This document shows positions 6,403 to 13,480 of a DNA stretch of 13,790 nt, in pieces. Positions within the stretch are counted from its first letter, which is position 1; every line of letters begins with the position of its first letter. Position numbers and translations under genes: made by a program. Where the stretch lies: contig ONUQ01000096.1 of NCBI GenBank assembly GCA_900321055.1, forward strand, positions 1 through 13,790, read 5' to 3'. This DNA comes from an uncultured Elusimicrobia bacterium (GTDB taxonomy: Bacteria; Elusimicrobiota; Endomicrobiia; Endomicrobiales; Endomicrobiaceae). The notes under the pieces were generated by a model. The model was not told the DNA's origin, ran no database searches, and saw only the letters and a program-made list of their open reading frames with translations.

Positions 6403-7818
6403 CTATTTATAATATTTTCTTCCCGGTCTGATAACAATAGTTTGTCTGGGTTGTAAATATTTTTGTTTCTTTAATTTCGGATTATCTTCTTTTATTGCTT
6501 TAACGGTAGTTTTGAATTTTACCGCTAACTTTTCTAAATAATCACCTTTTTTGACTTTGTATTTTATAAAACCCGGATTAGGATTTAATTCTTTTTCTTT
6601 AGAAATATTCTCTATAAACATTTCTTTTGTGCCGTACGGCAAATGTAATTCAAAATTTTTATATCCGTGGGGAGTACACCATGCAAGGATTGACGGATTT
6701 AACTCTTTTATTTCTTCAACCGTTACTCCTACACATTTGGCAACTACTTTTAAATCTATAACTTTATTAATAATAACAGTATCATATTTCAACGGTTCCT
6801 GATATTTTAAATTTGTAAATCCGTACTCCTCGGGATTACTTGCAATTTTTACGGAAACAATAAATTGCGGAATGTAATTTTGAGTTTCTTTCGGAGTAGC
6901 ATTTCTTTGTTGCATATCTAATAAAGAAGCCGAATTTGAATACTTCATATCTCTAATAATTCCGTATTCTCCTCTATTATATGCAGATAAAGCTAAATGC
7001 CAATCATTTAATAATATAAAAAGTTCTCTGAGATATTTTGCGGCAGCTCTTGTAGCTTTTACGGGATCTTTTCTTTCATCTACCCAATAATTAATTTGTA
7101 ATCCTAAAGCTTTCCCTCTATGTGCCATTATTTGCCACAAACCCACAGCTTTTGCCCTTGAAACAGTATTATTATAAAATAAACTTTCAACTATCGGAAG
7201 ATATTGAAGTTCTTGCGGTAAATTAAATTCTTTTAATGTAGCTGTTATTATGTCTTTATATTTTCCGCTTCGTTCCAGAGCAAGTCTGATACCTTGTGCA
7301 GCTTTTCCCGTTGTATAAATTTTCATCCACTTATCTAAAATCTTTTCATCATATTCCATAGAAATTTCAAAATTTTTATCTCTATTTATATGATTTTTAT
7401 TTATATCAAAACCGTTAATATGTTTTATTTTCTTTAAAATATTTTCACAATCCGTTAATAAATATTCTATTTCTTCCGGTGTCAAATCTAACGAATTTAA
7501 TTTCTCTAAAAATTTATGATAATTTATTTTGATATCATTATATAAACCCTGACTGCAAGAATTTATTGCTTTATTCAAATATTCATCTGCCTCAATAATT
7601 TCTTTTTTTGCGATATGTCCTTTAATTTCTACAATCAAATCTTTATTATACATCGGGACTTCTTGTTCCTGGTTTTGTTTTTGAATATCCTGTTCCTGAG
7701 TTATCCGGCTCGGGTTTTCTTCAACAATATTGTTATCTTGTCCAAAAACAACATCACAAACAACAAAACTACACAAAATAAACATCAAAAATAATATTCT
7801 TATTTTATACATAATCAT
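6403..7818 (-). CDS. secreted MltD-like lytic transglycosylase with C-terminal LysM
   Basis: The 471-residue protein has an N-terminal signal peptide or anchor (about 4-26), then a charged helical region. A lytic transglycosylase (SLT) domain follows at about 195-335: LPIVESLF carries the expected catalytic Glu211, followed by AKAVGLWQIM, AAKYLRELF, WHLALSAYNRGE and TQNYIPQFI, the order seen in MltD. Residues 350-400 look like a degenerate LysM, and 418-465 are a clear LysM (YKVKKGDYLEKLAVKFKTTV...). It should cleave peptidoglycan glycan strands to 1,6-anhydromuropeptides outside the inner membrane. ATG overlaps the rpe TAA by one base; a second ATG two codons on is possible. GAAG 8 bases upstream favours the first. 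It ends in TAG immediately followed by in-frame TAA. Confidence 0.88.
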   Translation of the reverse strand: MIMYKIRILFLMFILCSFVVCDVVFGQDNNIVEENPSRITQEQDIQKQNQEQEVPMYNKDLIVEIKGHIAKKEIIEADEYLNKAINSCSQGLYNDIKINYHKFLEKLNSLDLTPEEIEYLLTDCENILKKIKHINGFDINKNHINRDKNFEISMEYDEKILDKWMKIYTTGKAAQGIRLALERSGKYKDIITATLKEFNLPQELQYLPIVESLFYNNTVSRAKAVGLWQIMAHRGKALGLQINYWVDERKDPVKATRAAAKYLRELFILLNDWHLALSAYNRGEYGIIRDMKYSNSASLLDMQQRNATPKETQNYIPQFIVSVKIASNPEEYGFTNLKYQEPLKYDTVIINKVIDLKVVAKCVGVTVEEIKELNPSILAWCTPHGYKNFELHLPYGTKEMFIENISKEKELNPNPGFIKYKVKKGDYLEKLAVKFKTTVKAIKEDNPKLKKQKYLQPRQTIVIRPGRKYYK

Positions 7819-8471
7819 TATATATTCTTCAAACCTTTCAAAACCTGTTGCGGATTTTGAGCTGAAAAAATATAACTTCCGCTAACCAAAACATCTGCTC
7901 CAAAATCCACACATATTTTAGCTGTTTCGTCGTTTATTCCGCCATCTATTTCTATTAAACAGTTATATTTTTTATCATCTATAATTTTTCTTAAATCTTT
8001 TATTTTATCAACCATATCATACATAAAAGATTGTCCGCCGAAACCGGGTTCAACCGTCATAATCAAAACAACATCTACAAACGGCAAAATTTCCTTAACA
8101 GCATTAACGGATGTTTTCGGTTTTATTGATACTCCTACTTTTATTCCCGTCTTTTTTACTTCATCTATCAAATGTTTTTTGTCATATAAAATTTCATTAT
8201 GAAAAACTATTAAATCTGCTCCTGCTTTATAAAAACTTTCCCAATATTTTTCTGGATTTGTTATCATAAGATGTACATCAAAAAATATTTTTGTAGTTTT
8301 TTTAATTGATTTTACGACAACCGGTCCTATTGTAATATTAGGAACAAAATGTCCGTCCATAACATCTATATGAAGCCAATCCGCACCTGCCTGCTCTATC
8401 ATTGATATATCTTTCTCCAAATTTGCAAAATTTGCGGACAATATTGATGGAGCTATTAAAACTTTTTTCAT
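7818..8471 (-). CDS. rpe: ribulose-phosphate 3-epimerase
   Basis: The 217-residue TIM-barrel protein has the full RPE motif set: IAPSILSANFANL at the N-terminus (Asn where most have Asp), HIDVMDGHFVPN with the metal-binding His and catalytic Asp, FDVHLMI, VEPGFGGQSF and EIDGGIN with the second catalytic Asp, then VSGSYIF for phosphate binding. It interconverts ribulose 5-phosphate and xylulose 5-phosphate in the pentose phosphate pathway, in the cytoplasm. The start codon lies 2 bases beyond the PASTA gene stop and the end overlaps the transglycosylase start. A PASTA protein next to rpe recalls the prkC-rsgA-rpe order in Firmicutes, but here neither kinase nor rsgA is present. Confidence 0.96.
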   Translation of the reverse strand: MKKVLIAPSILSANFANLEKDISMIEQAGADWLHIDVMDGHFVPNITIGPVVVKSIKKTTKIFFDVHLMITNPEKYWESFYKAGADLIVFHNEILYDKKHLIDEVKKTGIKVGVSIKPKTSVNAVKEILPFVDVVLIMTVEPGFGGQSFMYDMVDKIKDLRKIIDDKKYNCLIEIDGGINDETAKICVDFGADVLVSGSYIFSAQNPQQVLKGLKNI

Positions 8472-8473
8472 AA

Positions 8474-9424
8474 TTATAAATCTCTTTCTTCTATTGAAAC
8501 ATTATTAATAAAAACTTTTACTTTTGCTTTTCCGTTAAATTTCACAGGTACAACTATTTTTGATTTTGGAACTCTTATTCCGTTGAATATATCTCTATCT
8601 CCGTTTTCATCGCTCAAAACCAACCTTATTCTTTTACTTTCTTTTCCACCGGGAACAACATATTCAAATTTCTTTTCATCAAGTTTAAAAGAACTCTTTT
8701 CATCGGCAACATAAAAAACAATTTTAGTTTCTTTTGTTATTTGTTCATCAAAAGCAGGTTTTTGTTTAAATACCTCCCCGGGATTTACAAGAGATGTATT
8801 GCCTGATATAACTTCAACAGCATAATTTTCACCTTTTGCCCAATTCTTTGCTTCTTCTGCCGACTTGCCAAACCAATCAGGCATTAGAATCGTTCCGTCT
8901 TGAGGAACACCGTTTGAAACTAAAACATTTATTGAAGAATCTTTTTCTATGGTTGAACCGGCAATAGGATCTTGTGATAATACTATTCCTTCCGCATATT
9001 TTATGGAATATTTCTTTGTAAGTTCTCCTAATATAAGTCCCAATGCTCTTAAAGAAATAGTTGCCGATCTGACAGTTTGTCCCTTTAAATCCGGAACATA
9101 AACTATTTCTCCTCCCTGGCTTACGGTAATTTTAACGATTTTACCTTCTTTAACATTCATACCTGCCGGCGGAACTTGCCTTATAACAGTTCCTTCCGGA
9201 ACATCCTGATTGAATTCTGCTCCTTCTTTTACCAAAGCAAGTTTTGATTGAGAGAGCATATCCAAACATTCAACCAAAGTTTTACCTTGTAAATCAGGAA
9301 CCAAAACTTCCGGTTTTTCCCTAACAAATCCCGACATAAAAAAATTAAAAGAATAATATCCCGCAACAGCTAATATTGCCAATACCACAAAAACCTTTAA
9401 ACAAAATAAAAAAAAATTTTTCAT
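8474..9424 (-). CDS. membrane-anchored protein with three PASTA domains, no kinase
   Basis: The 316-residue protein has one N-terminal transmembrane segment (about 4-30) and three PASTA units at about 38-107, 108-176 and 178-243. Each begins with the VPDLxGKT-like motif, and in the first two QxPxAGxxVxxG precedes a VSxG end. A beta-rich tail of about 70 residues follows. PASTA domains bind peptidoglycan fragments and are normally attached to Ser/Thr kinases or penicillin-binding proteins; here they are free-standing outside the membrane. The start is taken at ATG 9424, since GGAAGG lies 9 bases upstream; that motif directly abuts an earlier in-frame ATG at 9433, leaving no spacing. The lytic transglycosylase in the same operon supports a cell-wall role, such as sensing or scaffolding. 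Confidence 0.85.
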   Translation of the reverse strand: MKNFFLFCLKVFVVLAILAVAGYYSFNFFMSGFVREKPEVLVPDLQGKTLVECLDMLSQSKLALVKEGAEFNQDVPEGTVIRQVPPAGMNVKEGKIVKITVSQGGEIVYVPDLKGQTVRSATISLRALGLILGELTKKYSIKYAEGIVLSQDPIAGSTIEKDSSINVLVSNGVPQDGTILMPDWFGKSAEEAKNWAKGENYAVEVISGNTSLVNPGEVFKQKPAFDEQITKETKIVFYVADEKSSFKLDEKKFEYVVPGGKESKRIRLVLSDENGDRDIFNGIRVPKSKIVVPVKFNGKAKVKVFINNVSIEERDL

Positions 9425-9433
9425 TAAAATCAT

Positions 9434-9663
9434 CCTTCCGTAATGTATACCTAAAATCTTGCAATTTTAAAATTCAGTTTAAAATTTACTGCTTATGGCT
9501 TATAATCTTTCTAAATCACAAAAGTTAAAAAGAAAAAAATGGTGAAAATATTAATACATAAAGTAATTTCCACACCAACACATCAAATTTTTTACACATT
9601 AAACTTCTCAACATTTCAATTATCAGTCTATGATAATCATCAAAACTTACAATCTTCAACTTT
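9434..9663. other. 230-base intergenic stretch between ilvC and the PASTA operon
   Basis: No gene is supported here. It holds a candidate promoter for the PASTA operon, a hairpin-forming AT-rich repeat region just after ilvC, and no good intrinsic terminator. Short open frames on the plus strand have no ribosome binding site and overlap the end of ilvC. Confidence 0.6.
9499..9528 (-). promoter_or_regulatory. possible promoter of the PASTA-rpe operon
   Basis: On the minus strand TTAACT (9523-9528) and TATAAG (9499-9504) are separated by 18 bases, about 75 bases before the chosen PASTA start. Matches are 4/6 and 5/6 to sigma70 consensus. This is a weak call in such AT-rich DNA, but some promoter is expected because ilvC is 230 bases away. 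Confidence 0.35.
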
Positions 9664-9668
9664 TCAAC
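9598..9668 (-). repeat. degenerate direct repeats flanking a 7-bp hairpin at the 3' end of ilvC
   Basis: The minus strand carries GTTGAAAAGTTGAAG (9654-9668) and GTTGAGAAGTTTAAT (9598-9612), agreeing at 12 of 15 positions. Between them is a perfect inverted repeat ATTATCA/TGATAAT with a 5-base loop (9619-9637). The first copy overlaps the final codons and TGA stop of ilvC. There is no T-run after the hairpin, so it is not a typical terminator. It may be a small dispersed intergenic repeat. Confidence 0.4.
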
Positions 9669-10668
9669 AGTTTCGTTCTTTTTTCAACATATTTCTTAAA
9701 TTATTTCCAACCGACTCTATTTGCCTTTGAGCAACAGCTTGTCTGGATTTTAACAAATACGGTTTACCTGCTCTTGCTTCTGCTATCCAACTTTTAGCAA
9801 ACTCTCCGGATTGAATTTTATCAAGAATTTCTTTCATTGCTTTTTTTGTATCTTCCGTAATTATTTTTTTACCTGAAACATATTCACCATACTCTGCAGT
9901 ATCCGAAATAGCCGAATTAGTTTGTGCTATACCTCTTTCAAATAACAAATCCGTAATAAGTTTCAATTCATAAAAACATTCAAAATATGCCATTTCAGGT
10001 TTGCATCCGTTTTGAACCAAAGTATCAAAAGCGGCAGTTATAAGCTCTATAACTCCGCCACACAAAACTACCTGTTCTCCAAACAAATCAGACTCTGTTT
10101 CTTCTTTAAATGTGGTTTCTAAAACTCCAACTCTGGTCCCTCCGATACCTTTTGCATAAGCAAGTGCCAAATCCTTTGCTTTACCGCTAACATCCTGTTG
10201 CATTGCTATTAAACACGGAACACCGTAATTATTAAGATACCGACTTCTAACTTTAGGACCTACACCTTTCGGTGATATCATAACAACATCAACATCTTTC
10301 GGCGGAACAATTTGTTTAAATGTAATATTAAATCCGTGAGCAAAAGAAACGACCGTACCTTTTTTTAAGTTATGTAAAATATCCGTTTCCCAAATATCTT
10401 TTTGAGTTTCATCCGGCAACATCATTTGTATCCAATCAGCTTTCTTAACAGCCTCGCTGACACTTACAGGTTCAAACCCGTCTTTTATGGCATTTTCATA
10501 ATGAATTGAACCCGCTCTTTGCCCCACTATAACATTTAATCCTGAATCTCTTAAATTCAATGCTTGCGGTCTGCCTTGACTGCCATATCCCAAAATAGCT
10601 ATTGTTTTCCCTTTCAACAAATTTAAATCTGCATCTTGTTCGTAATAAATCTTTAATTCTTGTACCAT
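9664..10668 (-). CDS. ilvC: ketol-acid reductoisomerase, class I
   Basis: IlvC converts acetolactate or acetohydroxybutyrate to dihydroxy acids using NAD(P)H and magnesium in valine, leucine and isoleucine synthesis. Taken from ATG 10668, the protein has 334 residues, normal for the short class. It shows the GYGSQG nucleotide loop (27-32), AHGF with His111, PKG with Lys134, DLFGEQ with Asp194 and Glu198, Glu230 and Glu234 in the AYFECFYELKLI region, and Ser255 in ISDTAEYG, i.e. all expected metal and catalytic residues. An in-frame ATG seven codons upstream (10689) lacks a ribosome binding site, while GGAAG lies 6 bases before 10668, and homologues begin near this point. It follows the nitroreductase by 45 bases and probably shares its promoter. 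No other ilv or leu gene is in the window. Confidence 0.95.
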   Translation of the reverse strand: MVQELKIYYEQDADLNLLKGKTIAILGYGSQGRPQALNLRDSGLNVIVGQRAGSIHYENAIKDGFEPVSVSEAVKKADWIQMMLPDETQKDIWETDILHNLKKGTVVSFAHGFNITFKQIVPPKDVDVVMISPKGVGPKVRSRYLNNYGVPCLIAMQQDVSGKAKDLALAYAKGIGGTRVGVLETTFKEETESDLFGEQVVLCGGVIELITAAFDTLVQNGCKPEMAYFECFYELKLITDLLFERGIAQTNSAISDTAEYGEYVSGKKIITEDTKKAMKEILDKIQSGEFAKSWIAEARAGKPYLLKSRQAVAQRQIESVGNNLRNMLKKERNC

Positions 10669-10713
10669 TTTTTCTTCCACACACATCATGTATTTTTACA
10701 TTAAATACAACAT

Positions 10714-11289
10714 TTATTCCCAACTATTTGTATGAACTTTTTTAGGATTATATTTTTGTTTTGGAGTTTCTTTCTTTTTAGGATACCCGACAGGTATAAC
10801 ATTTAACGGAACAATGTTATCCGGTAACTTAAACAGTTTCTGTATTTTTTCAACTTTATCTTCATACGGATAAACGGCACACCATACTGCTCCTAAATCT
10901 AAACTTTCAACTACCAACAAAATATTTTCCGTTACGGCAGAACAATCCTGAATCCAAAATTTTTCACTGACATTTTTATCACCACAAACAATTATTGCAA
11001 ACTGAGATTTTTTGCTATAAGATGCATTAGGAATATATTTTGCAATTTGTTTTAACAGGTTCTTATCCGTTACAACCAAAAATTCCCAAGGTTGCAAATT
11101 CTTTGCACTTGGAGCTGACATTGCAGATTTTACAATCAAATCTATTTTGTCTTGTTCTACAGGTTTGTTAGAATATTTTCTAACACTCTTTCTATTTAAC
11201 ATATTATCTACAACAACATTCGTATCTGCAAAACAATTAATACCTACAAACAAAAACAATACAAAAACAACCATTTTTTTGATATTCAT
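10714..11289 (-). CDS. exported nitroreductase-family flavoprotein
   Basis: The 191-residue protein has the nitroreductase fold signatures: NRKSVRKYSNKPV (32-44) for FMN phosphate, SAPSAKNLQPWEFLVVTD (58-75), DLGAVWCAVYP (131-141) and NVIPVGYPKK (163-172). Family members reduce nitro compounds, quinones or other acceptors with NAD(P)H. Unusually, it begins with a clear signal peptide (lysines 4-5, hydrophobic 6-18, then NCFADT), so it should be exported or lipid-linked. Cys19 is not in a good lipobox, so cleavage near FA-DT is more likely. How an exported flavoenzyme would obtain FMN and reductant is unclear. The start has AGGGGG 8 bases upstream and a strong promoter beyond it. ilvC follows at 45 bases. 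The substrate is unknown. Confidence 0.88.
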   Translation of the reverse strand: MNIKKMVVFVLFLFVGINCFADTNVVVDNMLNRKSVRKYSNKPVEQDKIDLIVKSAMSAPSAKNLQPWEFLVVTDKNLLKQIAKYIPNASYSKKSQFAIIVCGDKNVSEKFWIQDCSAVTENILLVVESLDLGAVWCAVYPYEDKVEKIQKLFKLPDNIVPLNVIPVGYPKKKETPKQKYNPKKVHTNSWE

Positions 11290-11503
11290 CTTATTTCCCC
11301 CTATTTAAAATATAACCTAAATTATATATATATATTTGTTAAATTTCAATTTCTTACAGCAAACAAAACATAATTTTTTAAATATATTCTTTACACTATT
11401 TTATTATTAAAAACACAAAAATAAGGTTTATTTTTCTTTGAAACAAAAATTGAACCCGTATAGTATTAATATTTAAAAAGTTAGAAAATTACGATATTTT
11501 TTA
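11290..11503 (-). other. intergenic stretch between phoU and the nitroreductase gene
   Basis: These 214 bases hold the nitroreductase-ilvC promoter close to the gene, and otherwise AT-rich sequence with no coding frame. No GC-rich hairpin with a T-run is visible after phoU, so the end of the pstB-phoU transcript is not marked by a recognisable intrinsic terminator. Confidence 0.55.
11321..11349 (-). promoter_or_regulatory. near-consensus sigma70 promoter of the nitroreductase-ilvC operon
   Basis: On the minus strand TTGAAA (11344-11349) and TATAAT (11321-11326) are separated by exactly 17 bases: 5/6 and 6/6 matches at optimal spacing. The spacer and -10 include a run of TA dinucleotides. Transcription would begin about 25 bases before the start codon, a short leader containing the AGGGGG ribosome binding site. 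This is the best promoter in the window and shows no obvious attenuator for branched-chain amino-acid control. Confidence 0.7.
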
Positions 11504-12166
11504 TTAAATACTTTTTAAATGTCTTATATCCTTACCGTGAACCATAAATATTACATCTTCTGCAATATTTGTTGCATGGTCACCTAATCTTTCAAGATTT
11601 TTTGCAATAAACATCAAATCCATTGCCCTAATCAACATAGTTTTATCCGAAGTGTTTGTCATAAATTCTAACAAATCTTTTATAATTGTTCTTTTTAACT
11701 CATCAACATCATCATCTTTGGATAACACAGTATCCGCAAGGTCTGCATCACTTGTATTAAATGCACATATACTATCTCTAACCATAGATATAATCGCATT
11801 TGACATTTTAGGAATATCTATTAAAGGTTTTAAATCCGGATACTTTAATAAATTGTCTCCTATCTCACAAATATTTACCGCCTCATCTCCCATTCTTTCC
11901 AAATCACTGTTTATTTTCATTGCTGAAGTAATAAATCTCAAATCCGTACCGACAGGCTGATTTAAAGCTATGAGTTTTAAACAAATATCATCCACTACTA
12001 TTTCCGTAAGATTAGTTTCTCTTTCCCTGTTAAAAACTTCTTTAGCTAAATTTATATCCCTTTTTACTATCATATCAACAGAAATTTTTATCATTTCTTG
12101 AACTATTTCTGCCATATCCACAAGTCTTTTTTTTAAATCGTTCATTTCCAAATCAAAATGTCTCAT
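11504..12166 (-). CDS. phoU: phosphate transport regulator PhoU
   Basis: PhoU is a cytoplasmic all-helical protein that links the PstSCAB phosphate transporter to the PhoR-type sensor kinase and represses the Pho response when phosphate is plentiful. The 220 residues fit the normal length and show two copies of the three-helix repeat, each with its E-x-x-G/L-D-x-x-x-N-I metal-binding signature: NSDLERMGDEAVNICEIGD in the first half and KNLERLGDHATNIAEDVIF in the second. The N-terminus MRHFDLEMNDLKKRL is typical. GGAGG lies 4 bases before ATG. It follows pstB by 94 bases, the classic pstB-phoU order. No sensor kinase or response regulator gene is in the window. Confidence 0.95.
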   Translation of the reverse strand: MRHFDLEMNDLKKRLVDMAEIVQEMIKISVDMIVKRDINLAKEVFNRERETNLTEIVVDDICLKLIALNQPVGTDLRFITSAMKINSDLERMGDEAVNICEIGDNLLKYPDLKPLIDIPKMSNAIISMVRDSICAFNTSDADLADTVLSKDDDVDELKRTIIKDLLEFMTNTSDKTMLIRAMDLMFIAKNLERLGDHATNIAEDVIFMVHGKDIRHLKSI

Positions 12167-12260
12167 TTTTCCTCCAATTGATTATTTATATCTATAATCG
12201 TAATCTAAATTTTTGCATGCAGATTCACATAAATTGTATCAGATATTCGCATTTATATTA

Positions 12261-13022
12261 TTAACCGAATCTTCCTGAAACATAATCATCTGTTTCCTTC
12301 TTAGACGGATTAGTAAATATTGTTGATGTTCTGTCAAATTCTATTAATTTGCCAAGTAACATATAACCAGTATCATCTGAAATTCTTGCTGCTTGTTGCA
12401 TGTTATGTGTAACAATAACAAGTGTATATTTTTGTTTCAATTCTTGCATCAATTCTTCAATATTTGCAGTAGATTTCGGATCAAGTGCAGAACATGGCTC
12501 ATCTAACAGAATTATTTGCGGTTTTATGGCTAAAACTCTTGCTACACAAAGTCTTTGTTGTTGTTCCAGCGATAAATTCAAAGCAGACATTTTTAAACTA
12601 TTCTTTAAATCATCATACAACTGAACATCTTCAAGAGTTTCCCGAACAATTTTATCTGTCTCTTTTTTAGATTTTACCATTCTGTTTATTTCAAGTCCAA
12701 AAGCAATATTATTGTAAATTGACAACGGAAAAGGATTAGGTCTTTGAAACACCATACCGACTTCTCGTCTGACTCTGTCTACAATAGCATCTTCACTGTA
12801 AATATTTTTGCCGTTAATGACAACTTCACCCGTAATTCTAACTCCGTCTATTGTATCGTTAATTCTGTTTAATGTTCTAAGTAAAGTAGATTTTCCGCAA
12901 CCTGACGGACCTATTAAAGCCGTAATTTTGTTGGCTCTAATATTCATATTAACATTTTTTATGGCATGAAAATTTGTATAGTATAAATTTAAATTTTTTA
13001 TTCGTATTTTTATATCGTCCAT
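12261..13022 (-). CDS. pstB: phosphate ABC transporter ATP-binding protein PstB
   Basis: The 253-residue ATPase powers high-affinity phosphate import with PstA, PstC and PstS. It has Walker A GPSGCGKST (38-46), RTLNRIND right after it (a PstB hallmark), the Q-loop in VFQRPNPFP (Gln93), Walker B IILLDEP (170-176), SALDP (178-182) and the switch His206 in VTHNMQQA. The ABC signature is LSLEQ (150-154) rather than LSGGQ, followed by the usual QQRLCVAR; the two glycines are replaced by Leu and Glu. This may be a lineage variant. ATG 13022 has GGAG 8 bases upstream, inside a perfect hairpin. pstS, pstC and pstA are not next to it, which is unusual: upstream is nearly 500 bases of non-coding DNA. 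Confidence 0.95.
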   Translation of the reverse strand: MDDIKIRIKNLNLYYTNFHAIKNVNMNIRANKITALIGPSGCGKSTLLRTLNRINDTIDGVRITGEVVINGKNIYSEDAIVDRVRREVGMVFQRPNPFPLSIYNNIAFGLEINRMVKSKKETDKIVRETLEDVQLYDDLKNSLKMSALNLSLEQQQRLCVARVLAIKPQIILLDEPCSALDPKSTANIEELMQELKQKYTLVIVTHNMQQAARISDDTGYMLLGKLIEFDRTSTIFTNPSKKETDDYVSGRFG

Positions 13023-13023
13023 T

Positions 13024-13042
13024 TAAATTGCTCCGCAATTTA
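13024..13042 (-). promoter_or_regulatory. hairpin placing the pstB ribosome binding site in its loop
   Basis: Perfect 8-base arms TAAATTGC and GCAATTTA flank the 3-base loop GGA (minus-strand sense). The GGAG ribosome binding site is formed by the loop plus the first base of the second arm, and the stem ends 1 base before the pstB ATG. Folding would compete with ribosome binding. A regulatory role is inference; the stem is mostly A-T and so only moderately stable. Confidence 0.5.
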
Positions 13043-13094
13043 TAGTTTAAAATTTATAGATTAGAAAGAATATCTTAAATTATCATCTAAAATT

Positions 13095-13127
13095 ATTTTA
13101 TTAAACAGCTGATATTAAGTTGATATT
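13095..13127 (-). promoter_or_regulatory. candidate Pho box and -10 element of pstB-phoU
   Basis: The minus strand reads AATATCA-ACTT-AATATCA (13127 to 13110), a perfect 7-base direct repeat with 11-base periodicity, followed after 9 bases by TAAAAT (13100 to 13095). E. coli PhoB boxes have the same plan, TGTCA repeated every 11 bases, replacing the -35 and set about 10 bases from the -10. Here TATCA takes the place of TGTCA. No -35-like hexamer is at the expected place, as at PhoB-activated promoters. Chance repeats are possible in AT-rich DNA. Confidence 0.4.
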
Positions 13128-13450
13128 TATAACCTTTTATTTCTCATTTATTATCATTATTTCTTTTTATATTTTTTTCAAAAACATTTCACTTAAAAAT
13201 TATAATTCGTTAAAAAAAAATGTATGCTCTCATTGCCGGTTGTATTTTTTAATGATATACTTTTGGTCAATGTTTCCTTTTCATATTATCTTCCACAGGT
13301 AAGCAATACAACTATACTGTTATTTATTGAATTTATTAAATATTTTCTTGCTTTCTTTTTAATAAATTCTTTTTATATTTGTAATATCTTTAACGATAGT
13401 ATTATAATATAATTTCGTGGAAAATACAATTATGTGAATGTATGTTTATT

Positions 13451-13480
13451 TTGCAAAATATAATATGATTTTAGTAAAAT
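13451..13480 (+). promoter_or_regulatory. possible promoter of the plus-strand secreted-protein gene
   Basis: TTGCAA (13451-13456) and TAAAAT (13475-13480) are separated by 18 bases, with a leader of about 30 bases to the ATG. An alternative is TTGTAA (13379-13384) with TATAAT (13403-13408), also 18 apart, giving a leader of about 100 bases. I cannot choose firmly between them. Confidence 0.35.

Noticed and set aside
4741..7818. TAG reassigned to an amino acid throughout this genome
   Set aside because: TAG ends the two flanking genes at sensible family lengths, once followed at once by TAA, so it most likely works as a normal stop; reported only as something to exclude.
9539..9730. Plus-strand 63-codon open frame after ilvC
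   Set aside because: It overlaps the conserved ilvC 3' end in antisense and has no ribosome binding site.
10496..10723. Minus-strand 75-codon frame overlapping the ilvC start
   Set aside because: Its sequence is the out-of-frame reading of the ilvC N-terminus; the ilvC frame carries the Rossmann motif and a better ribosome binding site.
13120..13412. Two short plus-strand open frames rich in Phe, Ile and Tyr in the pstB upstream region
   Set aside because: Low-complexity AT-rich translation, mutually overlapping, no ribosome binding site, no known domain.
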